DNA of 64,000 nt from Kocuria flava. Lineage in GTDB: Bacteria; Actinomycetota; Actinomycetes; Actinomycetales; Micrococcaceae. The position numbers and the translations under genes were made by a program. Positions 32,992 through 41,705 of this stretch are shown here, piece after piece. The stretch spans positions 2,728,001-2,792,000 of the forward strand of contig NZ_CP013254.1 of assembly GCF_001482365.1 (NCBI RefSeq). The letters are read 5' to 3'. How positions within the stretch are numbered: position 1 is the stretch's first letter; every line of letters begins with the position of its first letter. The notes beneath the pieces are model-generated. The model saw only the letters and a list, made by a program, of their open reading frames with translations, was not told where the DNA came from and did not search any database.

Positions 32992-33933
32992 TCAGAACCG
33001 GGCGTTGCGCGGGGTGCGCTGGCAGGCCGGGCAGCGGTAGGAGGAGCGGTTCATGAACTGCTCGCGCACGATCAGCGTGCCCCGGCCCTCCTCGGCGCAG
33101 CGCCGGCACGCCCGCCCGGCGCGGCCGTAGGCGTCCAGGGAGCGGGCGAACCACCCGGACTCCCCGTTGACGTTGACGTAGAGGGAGTCGAAGCTCGTGC
33201 CGCCGGCGGCCAGGGCCTGCTCCATCACCGCGCGCACCGCGTCCAGCAGCCGGACGGTCTCCGGGCGCCGGAGCGTGTCGGTGGGCCGGGCCCAGTGCAG
33301 GCGGGCCCGCCACAGCGCCTCGTCGGCGTAGATGTTGCCGATCCCCGAGACCAGCGACTGGTCCAGCAGGGCCCGCTTGAGCCCGGTGCGGCGGCGGCGC
33401 AGGCGCGCGTGCACGGCGTCGGCGTCGAAGGCCGGGTCCAGGGGGTCCCGCCCGATGTGGGCGGCGCGGGCGGGCACGAGCGGCAGCCCGGTGGCCCCGA
33501 GGCCGCCGGGGGCGGCGTCGGCGGTGGGCACGAGCGGGTCGAGGACCATGCCCCCGAAGATCCGCTGGTCGACGAAGCGCAGCTCGTCGGGGACCCCGGG
33601 GCGGGGTCCGAGGCGCAGGCGCACCCTCAGGTGCTTCTCGTCGGGCCGGCCCGCGTCCTGGACGAGCAGCTGCCCGCTCATCCCGAGGTGCACGAGCAGC
33701 GCCTCCTGCGGGTCCGCCCCGTCCGCGCCCGTGAGGGGCAGCCAGAGGAACTTCCCGCGGCGCACGGCGTCGGCCACGACCGCGCCGGAGAGCTCGTGGG
33801 CGAAGTGCGCGGGGCCGGCCTCGTGGCGGCGCACCGAGCGGGGGTCCAGCACCTGGGCCTCCTCGACCGTGCGGCCCACGACCCAGCGGGCCACCCCGCG
33901 GCGGACGACCTCGACCTCGGGCAGCTCAGGCAC
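32992..33933 (-). CDS. mutM: Formamidopyrimidine-DNA glycosylase MutM
   Basis: Fpg/MutM excises 8-oxoguanine and ring-opened purines and cuts the backbone. The 313-aa product starts MPELPEVE, giving the catalytic Pro and Glu after Met removal; it has the Lys in RRGKFLWLPL, the helix-two-turn-helix VSGIGNIYADEALW and a C-terminal zinc finger CRRC-x17-CPAC ending NARF. GGGGGAG lies before the GTG at 33933. It follows rnc by 32 nt and closes the yceD-rpmF-rnc-mutM unit. Confidence 0.95.
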   Translation of the reverse strand: MPELPEVEVVRRGVARWVVGRTVEEAQVLDPRSVRRHEAGPAHFAHELSGAVVADAVRRGKFLWLPLTGADGADPQEALLVHLGMSGQLLVQDAGRPDEKHLRVRLRLGPRPGVPDELRFVDQRIFGGMVLDPLVPTADAAPGGLGATGLPLVPARAAHIGRDPLDPAFDADAVHARLRRRRTGLKRALLDQSLVSGIGNIYADEALWRARLHWARPTDTLRRPETVRLLDAVRAVMEQALAAGGTSFDSLYVNVNGESGWFARSLDAYGRAGRACRRCAEEGRGTLIVREQFMNRSSYRCPACQRTPRNARF

Positions 33934-33965
33934 GGGGCTCCCCCGGGGCGCCGGTGCGCACCGGC

Positions 33966-34664
33966 TCAGACACCGGTGCGGGCGGCCAGGGCGGCGCAGG
34001 CCTGGGCGGCGGCGGAGCGCTCGGCCTCCTTCTTCGTGGTGCCGGTGCCGGTGCCGTGCTCGGTCCCGCCCACGAGGGCGCGCGCCTCGTAGCGGCGGTC
34101 GTGGTCGGGTCCGGTGCCCTCCACGGCGTAGCGCACGGGGCCCAGGCCCCGGGCGGCGGCCAGCTCCTGGAGCTCGGTCTTCCAGTCGCGGCCCTCGGTC
34201 ACCACGAAGCCGGCCTCCAGCAGGGGCACGACCAGGCGCAGCACGAAGGCCCGGGCCGGCTCGAGGCCCGCGCAGACGTAGACGGCGCCGATGAGGGCCT
34301 CCATGGTGTCGGCGAGGATCGAGGCCTTCTCGTGGCCGCGGGTGCGCACCTCGCCCTTGCCCAGCCGGATGTGCGGCCCCAGCCCGAGGGAGCGGGCGAG
34401 CTCGGCCAGCGTGCGGGTGCTGACCACCGCGGCGCGGATCTTCGCGAGGCTGCCCTCGGAGTCCTCCGGGTAGCGGTGGTAGATCTCGTCCGTGACGGCC
34501 AGGCCCAGCACCGAGTCGCCGAGGAACTCGAGGCGCTCGTTGTGGGCCTCGCCCTCGTGCTCGTAGGCGTAGGAGCGGTGGGTCAGGGCACAGCGGAGCG
34601 TCCCGGCGTCGATGTCGACGCCGAGACGCTCCAGAAGGTCCTGACTGCTCTCGGTGGGGGTCAC
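33966..34664 (-). CDS. rnc: Ribonuclease III
   Basis: RNase III cuts double-stranded RNA in rRNA precursors and mRNAs. The 232-aa product has the signature NERLEFLGDSVLGLAVTDEI (about 42-61), the second catalytic region ILADTMEALIGAVYV (about 113-127) and a C-terminal dsRNA-binding domain ending TKKEAERSAAAQACAAL. The GTG at 34664 is taken because it lies 6 nt past the rpmF stop; the frame extends upstream into rpmF. There is no clear ribosome site, which fits coupled translation. Confidence 0.94.
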   Translation of the reverse strand: MTPTESSQDLLERLGVDIDAGTLRCALTHRSYAYEHEGEAHNERLEFLGDSVLGLAVTDEIYHRYPEDSEGSLAKIRAAVVSTRTLAELARSLGLGPHIRLGKGEVRTRGHEKASILADTMEALIGAVYVCAGLEPARAFVLRLVVPLLEAGFVVTEGRDWKTELQELAAARGLGPVRYAVEGTGPDHDRRYEARALVGGTEHGTGTGTTKKEAERSAAAQACAALAARTGV

Positions 34665-34669
34665 CGTGG

Positions 34670-34873
34670 TCAGGCGTCGGCCACCTTGCGGCCCTTGTAC
34701 TCCAGGAACAGCGCGGTCCCGGCGGAGTCGGTCACGACCTTGGCCTGGTGCGGCAGGCTGTAGGTCACCTTGCCGTTCTCGACGGTCTTGACCAGCTTCG
34801 GCGCGGACGCCTTCCACTGGGAACGGCGGGCGCGGGTATTCGCGCGGGACATCTTCCGCTTGGGAACAGCCAC
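34670..34873 (-). CDS. rpmF: 50S ribosomal protein L32
   Basis: The 67-aa protein matches L32: VAVPKRKMSRANTRARRSQW at the start, then LPHQAKVV and the tail EYKGRKVADA. This paralogue has no CxxC zinc ribbon (no Cys at all), the zinc-free form seen in some bacteria. AGAGAG precedes the GTG at 34873. It lies 2 nt after yceD, the usual partner. The cysteine-free form may be favoured under zinc limitation, but that is inference. Confidence 0.94.
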   Translation of the reverse strand: MAVPKRKMSRANTRARRSQWKASAPKLVKTVENGKVTYSLPHQAKVVTDSAGTALFLEYKGRKVADA

Positions 34874-34875
34874 GG

Positions 34876-35493
34876 CTAACTCTCTTCTCTTGGTTCGGTC
34901 GTCTGGGCCGGGGTGCCGTCCTGCTCGAGCAGACCCGCGAGGGCGCTCCAGCGAGGGTCGGTCACCTCGTGGTGGTGCCCCGGGTCGTCCTCCAGGCGCG
35001 CGCCGCACTGGGCGCACAATCCCTGGCACTGCTCCCGGCACACCGGTTGGAACGGCAGCTGCGTGATCACTGCGTCCCGAAGCATGGGTTCGAGGTCGAT
35101 GCTCTCGTCCCGAACGTCATACAACTGGTCGTCCTCGGACTCCTCCCCGCTCTCGCCGGCGGAGTCGAAGACGTAGAGCTCCTGCACGTCGACGTCCAGA
35201 TCGTAGTCGATCGGGTCGAGGCACCGGCTGCACTCGCCGTGGACGGCGACGCCTGCGGTGCCCGAGACCAGGATCCCGTCGTGGACGGACTCCAGGCGGA
35301 GGTCCAGAGCGATCTCCGACCCCTCCGGGACGCCGATCAGCGCGTTGCCGAAGTCCTTCGGCGCGGGCACGGCCTCCTCCAGGGTTCGCATGGTCCCCGG
35401 ACGGTGCTCGAGGTCCCGAACACCGATGATGAGGGGCGAACTGTTCTCGCGGCTGATGACAAACTCCTGGTGGATTTCTGCTCGACGGACCAT
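34876..35493 (-). CDS. yceD: YceD/DUF177 family protein
   Basis: DUF177 proteins are encoded upstream of rpmF and are linked to 23S rRNA stability. The 205-aa acidic product has the family core VRDLEHRPGTMRTL, LDLRLESVHDGILVSGTA and paired cysteine motifs CSRC and CREQCQGLCAQCGA, likely a metal site. The N-terminus is uncertain: TACCAT, the best -10 (35492-35497, with TTGAGA 18 nt upstream), overlaps the ATG at 35493. If that promoter is used the true start would be further in, for example at the MRTLEEAV methionine. Confidence 0.88.
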   Translation of the reverse strand: MVRRAEIHQEFVISRENSSPLIIGVRDLEHRPGTMRTLEEAVPAPKDFGNALIGVPEGSEIALDLRLESVHDGILVSGTAGVAVHGECSRCLDPIDYDLDVDVQELYVFDSAGESGEESEDDQLYDVRDESIDLEPMLRDAVITQLPFQPVCREQCQGLCAQCGARLEDDPGHHHEVTDPRWSALAGLLEQDGTPAQTTEPREES

Positions 35494-35550
35494 GGTAGCG
35501 TGCCGCGCCGCACGTTCTCAACCGCGCCCGTGGCGCGCCGCGGGCGCGCC

Positions 35551-36018
35551 TCAGCGGCCGAGGGCCGCCAGCACCGGCGCGGGCACGAACGGGGCCACGT
35601 CCCCGCCGAGGCCGTGCACCTCCTTCACGAGCGTGGAGGACAGGTGCAGGTAGCGGGGGTCCCCGGGCAGGAACACGGTCTCCACGCCGGTGAGGTGGCG
35701 GTTCATCGTGGCCATGGGCACCTCGTAGGCGTAGTCCTCGCCCGAGCGCAGGCCCTTGACCAGGGCCACGGCCCCGCGCCGGGCCGCGTACTCGGCCAGC
35801 AGCCCCTCCCCCATGGGCTCGACGACGACGCCCCGGACGCCGGCGAGGCTGCGCCGGACGAGCTCGAGGCGCTCCTCGCGGTCGAAGCGGTAGCGCTTGT
35901 GCGGATTGGTGGAGACCGCGACGACCACCTCGTCGAACAGCGCCGCGGCGCGCTCGACCACCTCGACGTGGCCGAGGTGGACGGGGTCGAAGGATCCGGG
36001 GCAGACGGCGCGGCGCAT
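35551..36018 (-). CDS. coaD: Phosphopantetheine adenylyltransferase
   Basis: CoaD makes dephospho-CoA from 4'-phosphopantetheine and ATP. The 155-aa product has the nucleotidyl-transferase motif CPGSFDPVHLGHVEVV (about 5-20), SGEDYAYEVPMATMNRHL and the ATP-binding LSSTLVKEVHGLGGDV. I place the start at ATG 36018 (MRRAVCPGSFDP, the usual family start): TAGGAT lies 7 nt upstream, and the ATG at 36027 lies inside that box. This predicts a leaderless mRNA divergent from the aminotransferase gene. Confidence 0.94.
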   Translation of the reverse strand: MRRAVCPGSFDPVHLGHVEVVERAAALFDEVVVAVSTNPHKRYRFDREERLELVRRSLAGVRGVVVEPMGEGLLAEYAARRGAVALVKGLRSGEDYAYEVPMATMNRHLTGVETVFLPGDPRYLHLSSTLVKEVHGLGGDVAPFVPAPVLAALGR

Positions 36019-36025
36019 GCGCCCC

Positions 36026-36031
36026 ATCCTA
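36026..36031 (-). promoter_or_regulatory. -10 box TAGGAT for leaderless coaD
   Basis: TAGGAT, 7 nt, ATG (36018) on the minus strand. It faces away from the TAGACT box at 36090, with about 60 nt between the two divergent boxes. Confidence 0.5.
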
Positions 36032-36089
36032 GGGGCGCGAGCCCGTGCGCCCGGCCCGCGCCGGACCCGCCCGCCGCGGGGCCTCCCCC

Positions 36090-36095
36090 TAGACT
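36090..36095 (+). promoter_or_regulatory. -10 box TAGACT for the leaderless aminotransferase gene
   Basis: TAGACT, 6 nt (GGCCGC), ATG at 36102. No ribosome site is present between them. Confidence 0.55.
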
Positions 36096-36101
36096 GGCCG
36101 C

Positions 36102-37325
36102 ATGGACGCCTCCGGACCGACCGAGACCCCCGCCCCTCTGCCCTGGGAGCGCATGGCCCGCGGCGGGGGCCTGCTGGGCCCGGACGGGCGGCCGGGCGGG
36201 ACGGTCTTCGAGCGGATGTCCCGGCTCGCCGCGCGCACCGGGGCGATCAACCTGGGCCAGGGCTTCCCCGACGTCGACGGGCCCCCGCAGATGCTCGAGG
36301 CCGCGGTCGCGGCGCTGCGCAACGGGGGCAACCAGTACAGCCCCGTGGCCGGGACCCCGCAGCTGCGGGAGGCCGTGGCCGAGCACCAGGCCCGGTTCTA
36401 CGGGATCGACGTCGACCCCGAGCACGGCGTGCTCGTCACCGTCGGCGCCTCGGAGGGCATCGCCGCGGCCATGCTGGCCTTCCTGCGCCCGGGCGACGAG
36501 GTCGTGGTCCTCGAGCCCCACTACGACCTCTACGGGGCCGTGGCCGCGTTCGTCGGGGCGCGGCTGGTGACGGTGCCCCTCGAGCCGCCCCGCTTCGCGC
36601 CCGAGCCCGACCGGCTCGCGGCCGCGTTCGGGCCCCGCACCCGGATGGTGCTGCTCAACGACCCGCACAACCCGACGGGAACGGTGCTCGACGACGCCGC
36701 GCTGGGGCAGGTCGCGGCCCTCGCCGCGGCCCACGACTGCGTGGTCGTCACGGACGAGGTCTACGAGCACCTGCGCTACCCCGGCCCGCACCGACCGCTG
36801 GCCGCGGTCCCGGGGGCGTTCGAGCGCACCCTGACCGTCTCCTCCGTGGGCAAGACCTTCTCGGCCACGGGCTGGCGCGTGGGCTGGGTCAGCGGGCCGC
36901 GGCGGCTCGTGGAGGCCGTGCGGGCGACCAAGGCCTATCTCACGCACAGCGCGGCGACCCCGCTGCAGCTGGCCGCGGCCGCGGCCCTGGGCAGCCCCGA
37001 CGCGTTCTACGCGGAGCTGACCGAGGACTTCCGGCGCCGCCGCGACGTGCTCGTGGCGGGGCTGGCGGCGGCCGGGGCGCACCCGGCCCAGCCGCAGGGG
37101 ACGTTCTTCGTGGTGGCCGACGTCGCGGCGCTGTGCGCCCGCCACGGCGCCGCGGACGCCACGGCCCTGGCCCCGGCGCTGGCCGAGGAGACGGGGGTGG
37201 TCGGCGTGCCGGTCTCCGCCCTGGCCTCGGCGGCGCGGGCCGGGGACTACGGGGACTGGATGCGCTTCTCGTTCGGCAAGCGCCCGGAGGTCCTCGAGGA
37301 GGCGGTCCGGCGCCTGGCCGGCTGA
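36102..37325 (+). CDS. Pyridoxal-phosphate aminotransferase, class I/II
   Basis: A 407-aa fold-type I aminotransferase. The PLP Lys is in SSVGKTFSATGWRVGW; other markers are INLGQGFPDVDGP near the N-terminus, NPHNPTG-like NDPHNPTGT, VVVTDEVYEHLRY and the C-terminal RFSFGKRPEVLEEA. This pattern is shared by N-succinyldiaminopimelate aminotransferase (DapC), methionine/kynurenine aminotransferases (YbdL/KAT type) and related enzymes. The GQGFPD start suggests the YbdL/KAT side, but the substrate is not certain. The start is set by ATG 36102 with TAGACT 6 nt upstream. Confidence 0.88.
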   Translation: MDASGPTETPAPLPWERMARGGGLLGPDGRPGGTVFERMSRLAARTGAINLGQGFPDVDGPPQMLEAAVAALRNGGNQYSPVAGTPQLREAVAEHQARFYGIDVDPEHGVLVTVGASEGIAAAMLAFLRPGDEVVVLEPHYDLYGAVAAFVGARLVTVPLEPPRFAPEPDRLAAAFGPRTRMVLLNDPHNPTGTVLDDAALGQVAALAAAHDCVVVTDEVYEHLRYPGPHRPLAAVPGAFERTLTVSSVGKTFSATGWRVGWVSGPRRLVEAVRATKAYLTHSAATPLQLAAAAALGSPDAFYAELTEDFRRRRDVLVAGLAAAGAHPAQPQGTFFVVADVAALCARHGAADATALAPALAEETGVVGVPVSALASAARAGDYGDWMRFSFGKRPEVLEEAVRRLAG

Positions 37326-37353
37326 GCCGGCCGGGCCCGGACCGCCCTCCCCG

Positions 37354-38691
37354 TCAGGCCACCGGCAGGGCGCGGCGCCCGAGCGCGCGGTAGGTGAAGC
37401 CGCCGGCCTCCCACTGCTGCGGGTCCAGGACGTTGCGCCCGTCGAGGATCTGGGGCACGGCCACCAGCGGTTCGAGCTGGGCCGGGGTCATGGCCTTGAA
37501 CTCGGCCCACTCGGTGAGCAGCACCACGACCTCGGCGCCGGTGACGGCGGCCTCGAGGGAGTCGACGTAGTCCAGGCGGGGGTAGCGCTTCGCGGCGTTG
37601 GCGTTGGCCTTCGGGTCGTAGACGGCGACCTCCGCGCCGATCGAGTGCAGGCGCGCGGCGATGTCCAGGGCCGGGGAGTCGCGCACGTCGTCGGAGTCGG
37701 GCTTGAAGGCCGCCCCGAGCACCGCGACCTGCTTGCCGACCACGGACCCGCCCAGCATCTCGGTGACCGCCTGGACCGTGGCCCCGCGGCGGCGGGTGTT
37801 GACGTCGTCGACCTCGGCGAGGAAGCGCACCGACTGCTCGACGCCCAGCTCCGCCGCCCGGGCCCGCAGCGCCCGGATGTCCTTGGGCAGGCACCCGCCG
37901 CCGAAGCCGACGCCGGCGTTGAGGAACTTCCGCCCGATCCGCTCGTCGAGACCGATCGCGTCGGCCAGGGTGCGGATGTCGCCGCCGACGACCTCGGTGA
38001 GCTCGGACAGGGCGTTGATGAAGGAGATCTTCGTGGCCAGGAACGCGTTGGCGGCGACCTTGACCAGCTCGGCGGTCTCGTAGTCGGTGACGATCAGCGG
38101 CACCCCGGACTCGAGCTGGCGGGCGTAGACGCGGCGCATCACGGCCTCGGCACGGGCCCCGTCCGCGCCGTCCAGGCCCAGGACCATGCGGTCGGGGCGC
38201 AGCGTGTCGGCCACGGCGAAGCCCTCGCGCAGGAACTCGGGGTTCCACACGAGCTGCACGTCCACGCCGGGGCGGGCGGAGGCGCGGGCGATGTCGGCCA
38301 GGCGGCGGGCGGAGCCCACGGGGACCGTGGACTTGCCGGCGATCACGCAGTCCTTCGTGGCGGCCGCGGCGATCGAGCCCACGGCGGCGTCGACGAAGCG
38401 CATGTCCGCGGCGAACGCGCCCGGGCGCTGCGGGGTGCCCACGCCCACGAAGTGGACGTCGCCGAAGGCGCCGGCCTCCTCGTAGCTCGTGGTGAAGCGC
38501 AGCCGGCCGGACCCGACGTGCTCGCGCAGCAGCTCGGCGAGGCCGGGCTCGTGGAAGGGCAGCTCACCGCGCGAGAGCGCGTCCACCTTCGCGGGGTCCA
38601 CGTCCACGCCCAGCACCTCGTAGCCCAGCTCCGCCATCGAGGCGGCGTGCGTGGCCCCCAGGTAGCCCGTGCCCAGCACCGTGATCTTCAT
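37354..38691 (-). CDS. UDP-glucose/GDP-mannose dehydrogenase family protein
   Basis: Makes a UDP-sugar acid, most likely UDP-glucuronate from UDP-glucose, for surface polysaccharide. The 445-aa product has the NAD motif GTGYLGATHAASMAELGYEV at the N-terminus, the central dimer domain with catalytic Cys in GVGFGGGCLPKDIRAL, and the C-terminal sugar-nucleotide domain with GAAFKPDSDDVRDSPAL. GAGAGGGAATTC precedes the ATG at 38691. It follows rsmD on the same strand by 27 nt; CATACT within the rsmD 3' end (38721-38726) is a possible -10. No other polysaccharide genes are nearby. Confidence 0.9.
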   Translation of the reverse strand: MKITVLGTGYLGATHAASMAELGYEVLGVDVDPAKVDALSRGELPFHEPGLAELLREHVGSGRLRFTTSYEEAGAFGDVHFVGVGTPQRPGAFAADMRFVDAAVGSIAAAATKDCVIAGKSTVPVGSARRLADIARASARPGVDVQLVWNPEFLREGFAVADTLRPDRMVLGLDGADGARAEAVMRRVYARQLESGVPLIVTDYETAELVKVAANAFLATKISFINALSELTEVVGGDIRTLADAIGLDERIGRKFLNAGVGFGGGCLPKDIRALRARAAELGVEQSVRFLAEVDDVNTRRRGATVQAVTEMLGGSVVGKQVAVLGAAFKPDSDDVRDSPALDIAARLHSIGAEVAVYDPKANANAAKRYPRLDYVDSLEAAVTGAEVVVLLTEWAEFKAMTPAQLEPLVAVPQILDGRNVLDPQQWEAGGFTYRALGRRALPVA

Positions 38692-38718
38692 GAATTCCCT
38701 CTCGTCGTCGGACCGTAG

Positions 38719-39351
38719 TCAGTATGCATCGTCATGGGTCCCCGTCCCGGCGGGCGGGGTCCCGGCCGTGTCCCCGGCGGGGGCCTCGTCCGCCTCGGCG
38801 AACCACGTCGCGGTCTCCCCGTGGCGGGCGTGCGCGAAGCGGCGCAGGCCCGCGGGCCACCGCGGCTCCGGGGAGCGGGCGGAGCGCTCGACCACGACCA
38901 CGCCCCCGGGGCGCAGCCGCCCGGACAGCCGGGCCAGCACCGCCGTGAGCTCCCGCTCGCCCAGCGGGTAGGGCGGGTCGGCCAGCACGAGGTCCCACGG
39001 GCCCTCGGCGGGGTCGGCGAGGTAGGTCTCCACGCTCCCGCGGTGGACCGTCACGACGTCGTCGCGGCCCAGGGCCCGGTGCACGAGCGCGGCGTTGTCC
39101 CGGCACACCCGGGCGGCGGGGCCGTGGCGCTCCACGAGGGCGACCTCGGCGGCCCCGCGGCTGGCGGCCTCGCAGCCCAGCGCCCCGGAGCCCGCGTAGA
39201 GGTCCGCGACGGCGGCGCCGGCGAGCATGTTCCACGACTCCAGCCGCGCGAACAGGGCCTCCTTGACGCGGTCGGTGGTGGGCCGGGTGCCCTGTCCGGG
39301 CACCGAGCGCAGGCGCAGCCCGCCCGCGGCCCCGGCGACGATCCTGCTCAC
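38719..39351 (-). CDS. rsmD: 16S rRNA (guanine966-N2)-methyltransferase
   Basis: RsmD methylates G966 of 16S rRNA. The 210-aa product begins VSRIVAGAAGGLRLRSVPG, has the family RPTTDRVKEALFARL, SAM motif ADLYAGSGALGCEAASRGA and catalytic LADPPYPLG. Its C-terminus has an extra Ala/Thr/Gly tail. GTG 39351 is chosen: AGGAGG lies 6 nt upstream and the frame upstream overlaps recG. It follows recG by 37 nt, a common actinobacterial arrangement; coaD, its usual other neighbour, lies about 2.7 kb away. Confidence 0.94.
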   Translation of the reverse strand: MSRIVAGAAGGLRLRSVPGQGTRPTTDRVKEALFARLESWNMLAGAAVADLYAGSGALGCEAASRGAAEVALVERHGPAARVCRDNAALVHRALGRDDVVTVHRGSVETYLADPAEGPWDLVLADPPYPLGERELTAVLARLSGRLRPGGVVVVERSARSPEPRWPAGLRRFAHARHGETATWFAEADEAPAGDTAGTPPAGTGTHDDAY

Positions 39352-39388
39352 GGGCGTCCTCCTGCTCGTCCTCGGGCGCGCACCGGGC

Positions 39389-41698
39389 TCAGCCCCGGTC
39401 CAGGAACGCCTCGGCGTCCGGGTCGAGGTAGCGCCCGATCGCCTCGGCCAGCTCGGGGTGCTCGTCCAGCCCGGGGTCCTCGGCCAGGATCGAGACGGCA
39501 TCGCGGCGGGCCCGCTCGATCAGCTCGGCGTCGTCGAGGGCGCGCAGCAGCCGCAGCGTGGAGCGCCCGCCGGACTGGGCGGCGCCGAGGATGTCGCCCT
39601 CGCGGCGCAGCTCGAGGTCGGCCCGGGCCAGCTCGAAGCCGTCCGTGGAGGCGGCCACGACGTCCATCCGCTCCCGGGAGGGGTGCTCCGGCGGGCGGCG
39701 GGTGACGAGCAGGCACGTCCCGGCGTGCCCGCCGCGGCCGATCCGCCCGCGCAGCTGGTGCAGCTGGGAGATCCCGAACCGGTCGGCGTCCACCACGACC
39801 ATCAGCGTCGCGTTGGGCACGTCCACTCCCACCTCGACGACGGTCGTGCACACGAGCACCCCGACCTCGCCCTCGGCGAACTCCCGCATCACCCGGGTCT
39901 TCTCGGCCGGGTCCAGGCGCCCGTGCAGCACCTCGGTGCGCACCCCCGCCAGGGCCGGCTCGCGCTCCAGCAGCTCGGCCAGCCACGCCACGGAGGCCAG
40001 GGGGGCCTCCGCGTCCTCGGGCTCCGCGGCCGCGGCGGCGGCCGCCTCGGCGAGGGTGGGCCGGGGCGCGGGGGCGTCGTCGTCCTCGCCGATCTTGGGC
40101 ACCACGACGTAGACCTGGCGCCCGGCCTCGACCTCCTCGCGGGCCCGGCGCCACAGCCGCCGCTCCCAGGCGGGGTGCTCCACGAGACCCACGACGTGCG
40201 TGGTGATCGGGCGCCGCCCGGCCGGCAGCTGGTCCAGGACGGAGACGTCGAGGTCCCCGAAGACGGTCATGGCCACGGTGCGCGGGATGGGGGTCGCGGT
40301 CATCACGAGCAGGTGCGGGGGGCGGCCGGCCTTGTCCCGCAGCCGGTCGCGCTGCTCGACGCCGAAGCGGTGCTGCTCGTCCACGACCACGAGCCCGAGG
40401 TCGGCGAACCGGACGACCTCGGAGAGCAGGGCGTGGGTGCCGATGACGATCCCGGCCTGCCCCGAGGCGATCTCCAGCAGCGCCCGCTTCCGGGCCGCGG
40501 CTCCCATGGAGCCCGTGAGCAGCACGACGCGGGTGCCGTCCGGGTCGCCGTCGAGCTGACCGCCCCGGCCCAGGGGGCCCAGGGCGGCGAGCACGGAGGC
40601 GTGGTGCTGGGCCGCGAGGACCTCGGTGGGCGCGAGCAGGGCAGCCTGCGCACCGGAGTCCACGACCTGCAGCATCGCCCGCAGGGCCACGAGAGTCTTG
40701 CCCGCGCCGACGTCGCCCTGCAGCAGCCGGTTCATCGGGTGGGACCCGGCGAGCTCGGCGGCCAGCTCCTCGCCCACGGCCCGCTGCCCGCCGGTGAGCT
40801 CGAAGGGCAGGGCGGCGTCGAAGCGCGCGAGCAGCCCGCCGGGGCGGCCCGGGCGGGCGGTCGTGGGGTGGGCGGCGAGCTCGGCCCGGCGGCGCGCCAG
40901 CGCGCACTGGAGCAGGAAGGCCTCCTGGTAGCGGAACCGGCGCCGCGCCTCGGCGTGGGCGGCGGCGTCCCGCGGCCGGTGGACCTGTCGGTAGGCCTCC
41001 TCGAGGCCCATCAGCCGCTCCCGGCCGAGCACGGCGTCGGGCAGCGGTTCGGGCACGGCCCCGAAGTCCACGACCGGCAGCAGCGCGTGCACGGCGCGGG
41101 CGATCTTGTCCGTGGTCAGCTTCGCGGTCGCGGGGTAGATGGGGATGGGCCGCTCGGCCCGCTGCTCGGCGGTCTCCCCCGCCTCGGGGTCCTCCGGGTC
41201 CAGGATCGCGTAGTGGGGGTTGGTCATCGTCAGCGCGCGGTCGTAGAGGCCGACCTTCCCGGAGAACAGGGCGTGGGTGCCGGGGCGCAGGTCCCTGGCG
41301 GCGGTCCAGGCGTTGAAGAAGCTCAGGCGCATCGTCCCGCCCGTGCCGGCGCCGGTGTCCCCGTCGTCGGCGAAGAGCCTGCGGGGGTCGGCCGAGGCCC
41401 GGTCCGTGATGACGACGTCGGTGATCGACCCGCGCCGCGAGCGCATCCGGCGGGTGGACGTGGAGACGACCTCCGCGACGATGGTCACCTGCTGGTCCAG
41501 GCGCAGCTCGTCGAAGGGGGTGAGCTCCCCGCGCGGCATGTAGCGGCGGGGGAAGTGGTCCAGCAGCCCGCCGATCGTGGTGATGCCCAGCTGCCGGTCG
41601 AGGGCCTCGGCCGTGCCCCTGCCCAGCAGCGGGGCCAGGGGCTGGTCGAGCTCGGGGACCGGGTCGGGGAACGCCCCGCCGCCGTGCCGTGCGGTCAC
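39389..41698 (-). CDS. recG: ATP-dependent DNA helicase RecG
   Basis: RecG remodels stalled forks and Holliday junctions. The 769-aa product has the N-terminal wedge/OB domain (about 40-190), helicase motor 1 with LLQGDVGAGKTLVALRAML (Walker A) and VVVDEQHRFGVEQR (DExH), the TATPIPRT motif III, and motor 2 with RGRIGRGGHAGTCLL. An acidic/Ala-rich insert, roughly residues 535-565, lies between the motors. The GTG at 41698 is 8 nt from the DAK2 gene stop, so the genes are coupled. Confidence 0.95.
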   Translation of the reverse strand: MTARHGGGAFPDPVPELDQPLAPLLGRGTAEALDRQLGITTIGGLLDHFPRRYMPRGELTPFDELRLDQQVTIVAEVVSTSTRRMRSRRGSITDVVITDRASADPRRLFADDGDTGAGTGGTMRLSFFNAWTAARDLRPGTHALFSGKVGLYDRALTMTNPHYAILDPEDPEAGETAEQRAERPIPIYPATAKLTTDKIARAVHALLPVVDFGAVPEPLPDAVLGRERLMGLEEAYRQVHRPRDAAAHAEARRRFRYQEAFLLQCALARRRAELAAHPTTARPGRPGGLLARFDAALPFELTGGQRAVGEELAAELAGSHPMNRLLQGDVGAGKTLVALRAMLQVVDSGAQAALLAPTEVLAAQHHASVLAALGPLGRGGQLDGDPDGTRVVLLTGSMGAAARKRALLEIASGQAGIVIGTHALLSEVVRFADLGLVVVDEQHRFGVEQRDRLRDKAGRPPHLLVMTATPIPRTVAMTVFGDLDVSVLDQLPAGRRPITTHVVGLVEHPAWERRLWRRAREEVEAGRQVYVVVPKIGEDDDAPAPRPTLAEAAAAAAAEPEDAEAPLASVAWLAELLEREPALAGVRTEVLHGRLDPAEKTRVMREFAEGEVGVLVCTTVVEVGVDVPNATLMVVVDADRFGISQLHQLRGRIGRGGHAGTCLLVTRRPPEHPSRERMDVVAASTDGFELARADLELRREGDILGAAQSGGRSTLRLLRALDDAELIERARRDAVSILAEDPGLDEHPELAEAIGRYLDPDAEAFLDRG

Positions 41699-41705
41699 GG
41701 CGGCC

